Shown one piece after another: positions 1 through 6,693 of a stretch of DNA of 14,323 bases (its first letter is position 1; each line of letters starts with the position of its first letter). A model generated the notes under the pieces. That model was not told the DNA's origin, did not search any database, and worked only from the letters and a program-made list of their open reading frames with translations. The translations under genes and the position numbers were made by a program. The stretch is from Methanomassiliicoccaceae archaeon (lineage in GTDB: Archaea; Thermoplasmatota; Thermoplasmata; Methanomassiliicoccales; Methanomethylophilaceae), in contig WRNL01000017.1 of the NCBI GenBank assembly GCA_009776625.1, forward strand, positions 2,408 through 16,730, in the 5' to 3' direction.

Positions 1-101
1 AAAACATAAGGAAGATCGCCGAGTGCCAAAAACGGCATATCTGTTCATATTCGAGAGCCGAAATCTATAAACAATAAGGAAGTGAGATCATGATAATGAA
101 G

Positions 102-185
102 CGCCGAGAGGGAGATTTGAACTCCCGAGGGAAAGTTCCCACGAGCTTTCCAGGCTCGCGCCTTACCGGACTAGACTACCTCGGC
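102..185 (-). tRNA. tRNA-Ser (anticodon GGA)
   Basis: Read on the minus strand, this folds as a complete class II tRNA. The 7-bp acceptor stem is GCCGAGG/TCTCGGC with a G discriminator base at 102. The anticodon stem CGAGC/GCTCG closes the loop CTGGAAA, which places GGA at positions 34-36 (serine, codons TCC/TCT). The long variable arm has a GGGAA/TTCCC stem, as expected for tRNA-Ser. The T arm is GGGAG-TTCAAAT-CTCCC. No CCA is encoded after the discriminator base, which is usual in archaea, and no intron is visible. The gene is transcribed away from the protein genes in the window. Confidence 0.96.
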
Positions 186-208
186 CTGCGCCTACAAACC
201 CCTCCCCC

Positions 209-224
209 AATTAATACCTTTCTA
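209..224 (-). promoter_or_regulatory. possible TATA box for the tRNA-Ser gene
   Basis: On the minus strand an A/T-rich stretch reading AGAAAGGTATTAATT lies about 25-38 bp before the tRNA 5' end. It is embedded in G-rich sequence. The position suits an archaeal box A, but the match to TTTAWATA is poor, so this is a weak call. Confidence 0.3.
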
Positions 225-343
225 AGCCCCTCCGACCTACACCCAGCCGCACTGCCGGTCGCGGGCCCTCCCGGTCAGCGGGGGGGAGCCACAGGCACGG
301 CGGCGGCACGGGCATGCCCCTTCGGGCAGGGCGGGGGATCGAT

Positions 344-847
344 ATGAGGGTAAGCGTGGAGGAGTTCATCGCCGGCCTGCGGGAGGCGGGCGTCGAGGTC
401 ACGAGGCTCTCCCCCCAGGAAGTGGTCGAGTACAAGAACGAGTGGTTCAGGACCTTCGTCCCTGCGGACAAGGACGGCGGCAGGCTCAGGGCGGTCTGCC
501 TCGGCATAGACGACGACCGCCTGACCCTCGGCGAGCACAACAAGGACATGATGGATTACTGTTCAAGGGGGTTCCTGTGGTACGTGTACAGGGACGAGGC
601 CATAACCGATTGCATAAGGGGCGGCCACGCGAGGGTGGCCTTCGACAGGCAGGCCAAAGGGAGCATGGTCCTTGTGGACAACTTCACCCGCGAGAACGCG
701 GCCTATGTCATCAAGGACGCCCCCAGGGTCAAAGCCAAAGAGATAGACGGGCTGGACGACGTGACGCTGACGGCCGCCGACTTCAGCTGGACGTACTCGA
801 AGACCCACGAGGGGGGATGGTTCGGCCCGTATTTCTACAAGAGATGA
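344..847 (+). CDS. DUF4275-like hypothetical protein
   Basis: A 167-residue soluble protein with no signal peptide or membrane segment. The ATG at 344 is preferred to the in-frame ATG at 314, because a G-rich Shine-Dalgarno-like stretch (GGGGGAT) ends a few bases before it and the 314 start sits in a small hairpin (315-328). The C-terminal part holds a motif rich in aromatic residues, FSWTYSKTHEGGWFGPYF (residues 147-164). From memory this resembles the end of DUF4275 proteins, small uncharacterised proteins best known from Firmicutes; no search was possible. Function is unknown. No TATA box is obvious at the usual distance. Its neighbours, a tRNA and an MFS permease, do not suggest a role. 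Confidence 0.75.
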   Translation: MRVSVEEFIAGLREAGVEVTRLSPQEVVEYKNEWFRTFVPADKDGGRLRAVCLGIDDDRLTLGEHNKDMMDYCSRGFLWYVYRDEAITDCIRGGHARVAFDRQAKGSMVLVDNFTRENAAYVIKDAPRVKAKEIDGLDDVTLTAADFSWTYSKTHEGGWFGPYFYKR

Positions 848-860
848 GTGCCCGCCGGAG

Positions 861-888
861 GCCGTCGGGGCCGCGGCTCACGGCTGTT
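861..888 (+). terminator. possible hairpin terminator after the DUF4275-like gene
   Basis: GCCGT (861-865) can pair with ACGGC (880-884) around a GC-rich loop that can itself fold, followed by TGTTTG. It lies 13 bp after the stop codon. The T-run is short, so termination is only a possibility. Confidence 0.3.
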
Positions 889-1023
889 TGCCGAAGGCAT
901 ACCAAGAATGACCGAAGATTCCAGTCTGAACGCACACGGGAAACACGGTTGAAGACGCCGCATGTTAAATACCATGTTCGTCTGTAACCAACGATTCGTA
1001 GTCGCGTGCGCGTTGACTATACA

Positions 1024-1033
1024 TTATATATAT
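1024..1033 (+). promoter_or_regulatory. TATA box of the MFS permease gene
   Basis: TTATATATAT matches the archaeal box A and stands out in GC-rich surroundings. Its centre is about 28 bp before the ATG at 1057. Archaeal transcription starts roughly 22-27 bp after box A, so the mRNA should begin at or within a few bases of that ATG (leaderless). This also argues against the upstream in-frame GTG at 1006, which would place the TATA box inside the coding sequence. Confidence 0.7.
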
Positions 1034-1056
1034 CCAGGGGGGGCAAAGGGCTGGGC

Positions 1057-2406
1057 ATGACCGAGGGGGTCGGCGGGGGACGGCGCGAGGGCGAGCGGGC
1101 GGGTCTCAGGAGGGCGCTCTACAGATACCGTTGGGCGATATTCGCCATCCTGACGGCGGCGTACTTCTTCGTCTATTTCCATAGGATGTCGGTGGGCATC
1201 GTCGGGAGGGACATCGTCGACGACGTGGGCGGCACGGTGGGGCTGCTGAGCTCCGTGTACTTCTGGACCTACGCCGCGATGCAGATACCGAGCGGCCTTC
1301 TGGCGGACCACCTCGGCCCGAGGAGGGCAACGACGATCTTCCTCCTGATAGCGGCCGCCGGCTCCTTCCTGACGTTCGCGGGGACGGAGTTCTGGGAGAT
1401 CGTCCTCGGGAAGGTCCTGATCGCCGCCGGCATGGCGGTGATATACATACCGCTGATGAAGGTGGTGTCGGTGTGGTTCGGGAAGGCCGACTTCCCCCAG
1501 CTGGCGGGGATCGTGATCGCCGTGGGCAACGTCGGCGCGATAGCGGCGTCGGCCCCGCTGGAGATGATGGCGGAGGCGCTGGGCTGGAGGGGCGCGTTCC
1601 TCGTGCTGGGCGCGGTGACGCTGGCCCTCGCGCTGCTGTGCGCGGCGTTCGTCAGGGACCACCCCCACAGGAAGGGGCTCCCCGCCATAGAGGAGCTGGA
1701 GGCGGCCGAGGGGGGCGCCAGCGCCGCCGACGCGACCGACGCGAGGATGCCGATGCTCAAGGGGCTGGCCGTCGTGGCGTCGGGGGGGAGGAGGTTCTGG
1801 CCCATGGCCCTGGCGTACTTCCTGGTGTACGGGTCGATAATGGTGTTCCAGGGCACCTGGGCGGCCATATACTTCAAGGAGGTTTACGGCTTCGGCGCCA
1901 GCGCGGCGCTGCTGGTCACCGCGCTCGGCGTGGGCAAGATAATCAGCACGGCCGCCATAGGCGTGATGAGCGGGAGGGGCGTGATAAGGTCGAAGCGCAC
2001 GGCGATGCTCTGGGGGACGGCAGCCTACGCCGCCGTGTGGGGCGTGATATGGGCGCTCGCCGGCCAGCTCGAAAGCTACTGGTTCTGGATGGCCGTCTGC
2101 TTCGCCTTCGGGGTGTCCGGCGGGTTTATGACGCTGTCCTTCACGCAGGTCAAGGAGTGGTACCCCACGGCCATATCCGGCACGTCGGTGTCGGCCATGA
2201 ACGTGTTCCTCTTCCTCGGGGCGTCGGTCTGCACCACCGTCACCGCCCCGATCATGGGCACGTCCTACACCCTCGGCAACTTCTCCCTCGTGTGGGCGCT
2301 GATGCTCGCCGCCTCCCTGCTCGCGCTGCTGATGGTGGCGCTCTCGGTGGAGAAGGGGGAGGGCGACCCCTTCGTCGGGGCGGGGGAACGGGGTAGTTTA
2401 ATATAA
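1057..2406 (+). CDS. MFS-family permease
   Basis: A 449-residue major facilitator superfamily transporter of the cytoplasmic membrane with about 12 hydrophobic segments in two halves. A short hydrophilic, basic N-terminus precedes the first span at about residue 27. The MFS signature loop between spans 2 and 3 is visible as SGLLADHLGPRR (residues 79-90). A hydrophilic stretch near residues 205-235 corresponds to the central loop. The N-terminal region (YFFVYFHRMSVGIVG) is typical of organophosphate/organic-anion-like MFS branches, but the substrate cannot be read from sequence. The start at 1057 follows from the TATA box spacing. The gene ends in TAA at 2404-2406, inside the TATA box of the next gene. 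It is not obviously linked to the methylamine genes. Confidence 0.9.
   Translation: MTEGVGGGRREGERAGLRRALYRYRWAIFAILTAAYFFVYFHRMSVGIVGRDIVDDVGGTVGLLSSVYFWTYAAMQIPSGLLADHLGPRRATTIFLLIAAAGSFLTFAGTEFWEIVLGKVLIAAGMAVIYIPLMKVVSVWFGKADFPQLAGIVIAVGNVGAIAASAPLEMMAEALGWRGAFLVLGAVTLALALLCAAFVRDHPHRKGLPAIEELEAAEGGASAADATDARMPMLKGLAVVASGGRRFWPMALAYFLVYGSIMVFQGTWAAIYFKEVYGFGASAALLVTALGVGKIISTAAIGVMSGRGVIRSKRTAMLWGTAAYAAVWGVIWALAGQLESYWFWMAVCFAFGVSGGFMTLSFTQVKEWYPTAISGTSVSAMNVFLFLGASVCTTVTAPIMGTSYTLGNFSLVWALMLAASLLALLMVALSVEKGEGDPFVGAGERGSLI
2397..2406 (+). promoter_or_regulatory. TATA box of the Sel1-repeat gene
   Basis: TTTAATATAA overlaps the last codons and the stop of the MFS gene. Its centre is about 27 bp before the ATG at 2429, and no Shine-Dalgarno sequence is evident before that ATG. 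This spacing predicts a leaderless transcript for the Sel1-repeat gene, separate from the MFS gene. Confidence 0.65.
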
Positions 2407-2428
2407 CGCAGAACGGTTAAGGTTCCCG

Positions 2429-4243
2429 ATGGAGTCCATAGAGGAGTTGCTTTCCAAAGCCGAGGGCGGCGATGTGAACTCGTGTTTCAAGCTCGGCCAG
2501 AGGCACGCGATGGGCGACGGCGTCGAGGCCGACGAGGCGGAGGCCTTCAAGTGGTACATGAGGGCGGCCGCCCTGGGCCACATAATCTCGGAGTTCGTGG
2601 TGGGCAAGTGCTACGCCGAGGGCATAGCCGTGCCTAAGGACGTGGACGAGGCCGTCATGTGGTTGTCCAAGGCCGCCCTGAAGGGGTACCCCGAGGCCGT
2701 CAGGGAGCTGAACGCGATATTCGAGGAGGCCGACGTCCCCAGGGACAAGAAGCTGTTCGAGTACCACCTGGCGAAGGCGTCGGAGGGGTCGCCCAGCTCC
2801 ATGTACATGCTGGGCGTGTTCTACGACATAGGGATAGGCGTCGAGGCGGACGCCCAGAAGGCGTACGAGATGTTCTGTGCGTCGGCCGACCTGGGCAACA
2901 TCGACGGGGAGTGCTCAAAGGCCGTGTGCATGACCAGGGGCACGGGGACCGACCGCGACCGCGCAGGCGGGGCGGCGCTGCTCAAGGCCTGCGCCGACAA
3001 GGGGTCGGAGAGGGCGAAGTGCGAGTACGCCAGGTGCTGCGAGCACGGGATAGGCGTGCCGAAGAGCCCCGAGGCCGCCTTCGGCATATACTCGCAGATG
3101 TCGGACACAGGGTCCGCCGCCGGCCAGTACAACCTCGGCAGGTGCTACATGGACGGCATCGGGACGCAGAAGGACCCCACCTTCGCCCACAGCTGGTTCA
3201 CCGTGTCGGCGAGCGCCGGCAGCATCGACGGGGAGTTCGGGCTCGCCAGGTGCCTCATGGGCGGCGTGGGCGTCGACAAGAACAAGGACGAGGGCATCAA
3301 GAGGCTGACCGAGGCCGCCGAGAACGGCCAGACCGACGCCATGGTGATGCTCGGGCAGATGCATGCGAAGGGGAGCATAGTCCCCAAGAACCCCTCGCTG
3401 TCGGCCGAGTGGTTCAAGAGGGCCGCCGACCTCGGCGACCCCTACGCGGAGTACACCACGGGGAACAACTACCACGAGGGGGTCGGGTTCAGGAAGAACC
3501 CCAAGAAGGCCGCCTATTATTTCGAGAGGTCCGCCCAGCACGGGTACACCGTCGGCTGCCACATGATCGGCAGCGCGTACATGTCCGGCAACGGGGTCGA
3601 GAGGAACGAGAGGAAAGGGTTCGAGTGGTGCTCGAGGGCTGCCGAGGACGGGTACCTGAAGTCCCAGTTCGTGCTGGCCGAGAGCTACGCCCGCGGGAGG
3701 GGGGTCAAGAAGGACCCGCTTAAAGCGCTGGAGCTACACTCGTATCTGGCGGAGAAGGGCTACAACAAGTCCCAGCTCTATGTGGGGATGTGCTACCTCG
3801 AGGGCAAGATCGTGAAGGCCAACGAGAAGAAGGCGTTCGAGTGCTTCACCAAGGGCGCGGAGGGGGCCAACGCGGTCTGCCAGTACTTCCTCGGGCACTG
3901 CTACGCGAACGGCAAGGGCACGGCCCAGGACGAGAAGAAGGCGATCCTGTGGTACACGAGGGCCGCCGAGCAGGGCCACACCATGTCGAAGGAGCTGGTG
4001 GAGAAGTACACCGGGGGCACGGTCGGCTACAAGGGCGACGCCTCGCCCTTCGAGTCGTACATGCTTAAGGCGGAGAACGGCGACCCTGAGGCGATGTTCA
4101 TAATCGGCAGGTACTTCGAGGACGGCATAGGGGTCGAGCAGGATCTGGACGAGGCTAAGAAGTGGTACAACAAGTCCGCCTCCCTCCGGCACTCGGGGGC
4201 GTCGAAGGCCCTCAACCGCCTGAGGAGCAAGGGCGGGCAGTGA
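2429..4243 (+). CDS. Sel1-like repeat protein
   Basis: A 604-residue protein made almost wholly of Sel1-like repeats (SLR, a TPR-related alpha/alpha solenoid of about 36 residues). About 14-15 units can be counted. They begin near residue 14, with a degenerate unit at about 87-118 and a break near 518-552 before the last unit. Repeats show the usual A..LG..Y..G.GV..D..KA..W...AA pattern, for example LGRCYMDGIGTQKDP and IGRYFEDGIGVEQD. There is no signal peptide or membrane span, so it is probably cytoplasmic. Such proteins act as protein-interaction scaffolds; no enzymatic domain is present. Cysteines recur near the G-x-C-Y position of many repeats. The partner and role are unknown. It directly precedes the methylamine locus but has its own promoter. 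Confidence 0.92.
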   Translation: MESIEELLSKAEGGDVNSCFKLGQRHAMGDGVEADEAEAFKWYMRAAALGHIISEFVVGKCYAEGIAVPKDVDEAVMWLSKAALKGYPEAVRELNAIFEEADVPRDKKLFEYHLAKASEGSPSSMYMLGVFYDIGIGVEADAQKAYEMFCASADLGNIDGECSKAVCMTRGTGTDRDRAGGAALLKACADKGSERAKCEYARCCEHGIGVPKSPEAAFGIYSQMSDTGSAAGQYNLGRCYMDGIGTQKDPTFAHSWFTVSASAGSIDGEFGLARCLMGGVGVDKNKDEGIKRLTEAAENGQTDAMVMLGQMHAKGSIVPKNPSLSAEWFKRAADLGDPYAEYTTGNNYHEGVGFRKNPKKAAYYFERSAQHGYTVGCHMIGSAYMSGNGVERNERKGFEWCSRAAEDGYLKSQFVLAESYARGRGVKKDPLKALELHSYLAEKGYNKSQLYVGMCYLEGKIVKANEKKAFECFTKGAEGANAVCQYFLGHCYANGKGTAQDEKKAILWYTRAAEQGHTMSKELVEKYTGGTVGYKGDASPFESYMLKAENGDPEAMFIIGRYFEDGIGVEQDLDEAKKWYNKSASLRHSGASKALNRLRSKGGQ

Positions 4244-4251
4244 GCGCCGTC

Positions 4252-4288
4252 CCGGCATAGATGGATGATAGGTTGCATCCATCGCCGG
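4252..4288 (+). terminator. strong hairpin after the Sel1-repeat gene
   Basis: GATGGATG (4260-4267) pairs perfectly with CATCCATC (4276-4283) around an 8-nt loop. CCGGC (4252-4256) pairs with GCCGG (4284-4288), leaving a 3-nt bulge (ATA). The result is a 13-bp stem starting 9 bp after the stop codon. No T-run follows at once, though TTTTT occurs at 4323-4327. It may be a terminator or an mRNA 3'-end stabiliser. Confidence 0.5.
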
Positions 4289-4529
4289 TGTCATCGGGTC
4301 AAGGGATACTATTAAATATTGATTTTTCGGGCTGGTCCGCCATGACAGAAAGTTATATATCCCTGTTGCATTTTTTTATTCGCGTCTGGGATTGAATTAA
4401 TAGATAGTTTTATATATTAATTTGTACGGATAGAAACTGCACAAACGATTTCATTGACTTCATATATAAACATTCCTATTTCTTCCTAGTTAACATTAAA
4501 TATTGTTCATGTGTTTTTAACCCGCAGAG
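4289..4529 (+). promoter_or_regulatory. A/T-rich control region of the dimethylamine operon
   Basis: No gene is visible between 4244 and 4579. The part from about 4306 is strikingly A/T-rich compared with the coding DNA. TATA-like boxes are TTAAATATT (4312-4320), TTATATAT (4353-4360), a consensus TTTATATA (4409-4416), CATATATAAA (4461-4470) and AGTTAACATTAAATATT (4488-4504). The last matches motifs upstream of mttB and mtmC and lies closest to mtbC. If used, it predicts a start near 4520-4525 and a leader of about 55-60 nt. Which box is active cannot be decided from sequence. Confidence 0.6.
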
Positions 4530-4532
4530 AGT

Positions 4533-4573
4533 TTCCGGTCAAACGGAACGTTCTAGAAACCGTTTAAAGGAGG
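4533..4573 (+). promoter_or_regulatory. mtbC leader: two competing hairpins and Shine-Dalgarno site
   Basis: TTCCG (4533-4537) can pair with CGGAA (4544-4548), or AAACGG (4541-4546) can pair with CCGTTT (4560-4565). The two pairings share bases, so they exclude each other. The second ends 3 nt before a strong Shine-Dalgarno sequence GGAGG (4569-4573), which is 6 nt before the mtbC ATG. A switch is only inferred from this arrangement. Confidence 0.4.
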
Positions 4574-4579
4574 AAGAAG

Positions 4580-5215
4580 ATGGTAGACAACAAGAAAGCC
4601 CTCCACGACGCCGTTATCGCCTACAAGGTGCCCGGCATCCAGGAGGCTGTGGAAAACGCAAGGAAAGCGGGGCTTTCCGCCGGAGAGATCATCGACGCCA
4701 TGGGAGACGGTATGACCGAGGTCGGCATACTGTTCGAGAGGGGGAAGCTTTTCCTGCCCCACGTCCTGAGCGCCGCACAGGGCATGAAGAGCGCCATGGA
4801 GGTGCTCGGGCCAGAGCTCCTTGAGAGCGGCGACGCCAGCACCAGGAGGGCGTCGGTCGTCATGGGGACGGTGGAGGGCGATGTCCACGACATCGGCAAG
4901 TCCATCTGCTCCACGATGCTGCAGTGCGCGGGCTTCGACGTCCACGACCTCGGCAGGGACGTGGCCAAGACCGCGTTCATAAAGGAGATCAAGGGCGGCT
5001 GCACGATGTGCGGGATGTCGGCCCTGATGACCACGACCATGACCGTCCAGAGGGACGTCATAGAGATCCTCAAAGCGGACGGGATCCGCGACAAGGTGAT
5101 AGTGATGGTCGGCGGCGCGCCCGTCACCCAGGCCTACGCCGACAAGATCGGCGCGGACATCTACGGGGAGACGGCCAGCGAGACGACCGGCAAGGCGAAG
5201 GCGATCAGCAAGTGA
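4580..5215 (+). CDS. mtbC: dimethylamine corrinoid protein MtbC
   Basis: A 211-residue cytoplasmic corrinoid protein that accepts the methyl group from dimethylamine via MtbB and passes it to the methylcobamide:CoM methyltransferase MtbA. The N-terminal four-helix cap spans about residues 1-90 (including LFERGKLFLPHVL). The Rossmann-like B12-binding domain follows, with the cobalt-ligand motif DVHDIG (D101-x-H103-x-x-G106), SALMTTTM (147-154) and GGAPVT (178-183). Length fits the MtbC/MttC/MtmC family. The ATG at 4580 has GGAGG 6 nt upstream. Assignment to dimethylamine, rather than the other two corrinoid proteins, rests on the adjacent mtbB 4 bp downstream. It is the first gene of the mtbC-mtbB-permease operon and ends in TGA. 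Confidence 0.95.
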   Translation: MVDNKKALHDAVIAYKVPGIQEAVENARKAGLSAGEIIDAMGDGMTEVGILFERGKLFLPHVLSAAQGMKSAMEVLGPELLESGDASTRRASVVMGTVEGDVHDIGKSICSTMLQCAGFDVHDLGRDVAKTAFIKEIKGGCTMCGMSALMTTTMTVQRDVIEILKADGIRDKVIVMVGGAPVTQAYADKIGADIYGETASETTGKAKAISK

Positions 5216-5219
5216 GGCG

Positions 5220-6629
5220 ATGGCAATGACGCAATTCTACACGAGGATGGGCGACGGCAAGAGGGTCCAGATGACGAAGGAGCAGATCCTGAACGACATC
5301 AGGGCCGGCATGGCCGACGCGGCCGACATGGGCGGGGTACCCGACCTGACGGCGAACGACATCGAGGCGATGTTCGAGCTGATATCCAACAAGAACAGGA
5401 TCGTCGGCGTGGAGCCCGGCAACGAGGTCGTGGTGTCCTACGACATCGGGCAGCTGGACTTCACCGGCGACAACGGCAACAGCGGCAACGGCGTGGACGT
5501 CGGGAGGCTGGAGTCCGCCCTGCTGCACGAGAGGGCGCTCGCGGCCGACACGTTCGAGCTGGCGCACGCCGACTACAGCATAAAGCCGGTCAAGCCGGTC
5601 ATAGCGAACGAGATGCAGACCATGGAGGAGATCCAGAACGAGATCGTCATCCCGTTCTTCTACGGCGCGATGCCCAACTCCGGGCTCTACTACGCCCCCG
5701 ACGGCCCGTACGGCAACCCGGCGGACCTGATGAGGGAGTTCAAGATCGAGGAGGCCATGCAGGCGGCCGAGCTCACGGCCGAGCACCTGGCGAAGGACAT
5801 CGAGTACGTCGCGCCGAAGCTGGTCGCGGCGGGCGCCGACGGGTTCAACTTCGACACCACGGCGTCGGCCGGGGACGCGGACTTCGTCGGCACGCTCTAC
5901 GGGGCCGAGGCCCTCAGGAAGCTGTGCCCCGAGACGTACATCATGATCGGGATGGCAGGGGAGTCCGTCATGGGCATCCACGGGTCCATCGCATACAAGG
6001 GGGAGGCCGTCGCGGGCAAGTACCCCCACCAGCAGGTCAAGCTGGCTGAGAAGGCCGGGGCGAACGTGTTCGGCCCGGTGGTCAACACCAACACCAGCAA
6101 GAGCCTCGCATGGAACATGGCCCGCTCCGTCACCTTCGTGAAGGAGTGCGTCAGGGCCGCGACGATCCCCTGCCACGTGAACATGGGGATGGGCGTGGGC
6201 GGCATACCCATGTGGGAGACCGCGCCCATCGACGCCGTCACGAGGTGCAACAAGGCGATGGTCGAGATAGCGAAAGTCGACGGTGTATAGATCGGGGTGG
6301 GGGACACGGCCGGAATGGCAGTCCCCCACTTCATGTCATCGGGGATGGGCGGCATCAGGTCCGCCGGCGACCTCGTGGCCAGGATGCAGTTCTCCAAGAA
6401 CATGAAGATCGGCAAGGCCAAGGAGTACGTCGCCAAGAAGCTCGGCATATCCGCGATGGAGATCGCGGACGAGCACATAATGAGGGACCTCAGGGAGGAG
6501 CTGAAGATCGGTGTCGTCACCGGCGTGCCCGGCGCGCCGAGGGGCATAGCCGCCAAGATGAACATCGAGAGGCTGATCGACACCAAGATCAACAGCTGCG
6601 AGATCTTCAGGGAGATGACCAAGAGGTAA
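5220..6629 (+). CDS. mtbB: dimethylamine methyltransferase MtbB (pyrrolysine-containing)
   Basis: MtbB transfers a methyl group from dimethylamine to the corrinoid of MtbC, releasing monomethylamine. The reading frame runs from ATG 5220 to TAA 6627-6629 (469 residues) with one in-frame TAG at 6288-6290, codon 357, read as pyrrolysine. Sequence on both sides agrees with the family: RMGDGKRV near the N-terminus, HERALAADT, FFYGAMPN, VFGPVVNTNTSKS, CHVNMGMGVGGIP, then VDGV-Pyl-IGVGD and SKNMKIGKAKEYVAKKLG. Methanosarcina MtbB is 467 residues with Pyl at 356, as recalled. A second ATG at 5226 is possible and would give Pyl355. A GTGAGG site overlaps the mtbC stop, so translation is probably coupled. 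A standard gene call would split this gene in two at the TAG. Confidence 0.96.
6288..6290 (+). other. pyrrolysine (amber) codon 357 of mtbB
   Basis: TAG follows GTCGACGGTGTA and precedes ATCGGGGTG. The frame stays open for another 112 codons, and the translated flanks match MtbB on both sides. The position matches the catalytic pyrrolysine of the family within one residue. Confidence 0.95.
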
Positions 6630-6638
6630 ACGCTTTCC

Positions 6639-6662
6639 GCGCGGCGGCGGGAGCCGCCGCGC
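6639..6662 (+). repeat. perfect 10-bp hairpin between mtbB and the permease gene
   Basis: GCGCGGCGGC (6639-6648) and GCCGCCGCGC (6653-6662) form a perfect stem with a GGGA loop, 9 bp after the mtbB stop and 31 bp before the permease ATG. No T-run follows. It is more likely an intercistronic stabilising or processing hairpin, or a partial terminator that lowers permease expression, than a full stop. Confidence 0.65.
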
Positions 6663-6693
6663 ACCAACACCTTCCAAAAATGAGGTTATATTT

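Noticed and set aside
314..343. ATG at 314 as start of the DUF4275-like gene
   Set aside because: It lies in a small hairpin without a clear ribosome site. ATG 344 has a G-rich site just upstream.
90..347. Small plus-strand frame starting at 90
   Set aside because: It runs across the tRNA-Ser gene on the opposite strand and has no coding character.
1006..1056. GTG at 1006 as start of the MFS gene
   Set aside because: The extra 17 residues would be encoded by the TATA box and predicted transcription start region. ATG 1057 has the right spacing.
6288..6290. mtbB, mttB and mtmB as pseudogenes broken by nonsense mutations
   Set aside because: All three have exactly one in-frame TAG, at the family's pyrrolysine position, and intact conserved sequence on both sides.
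5205..6329. Long open frame on the minus strand (374 codons) opposite mtbB
   Set aside because: It is the mirror of mtbB in GC-rich DNA. The product is rich in Arg, His, Asp and Val with no recognisable motif, and mtbB on the plus strand is certain.
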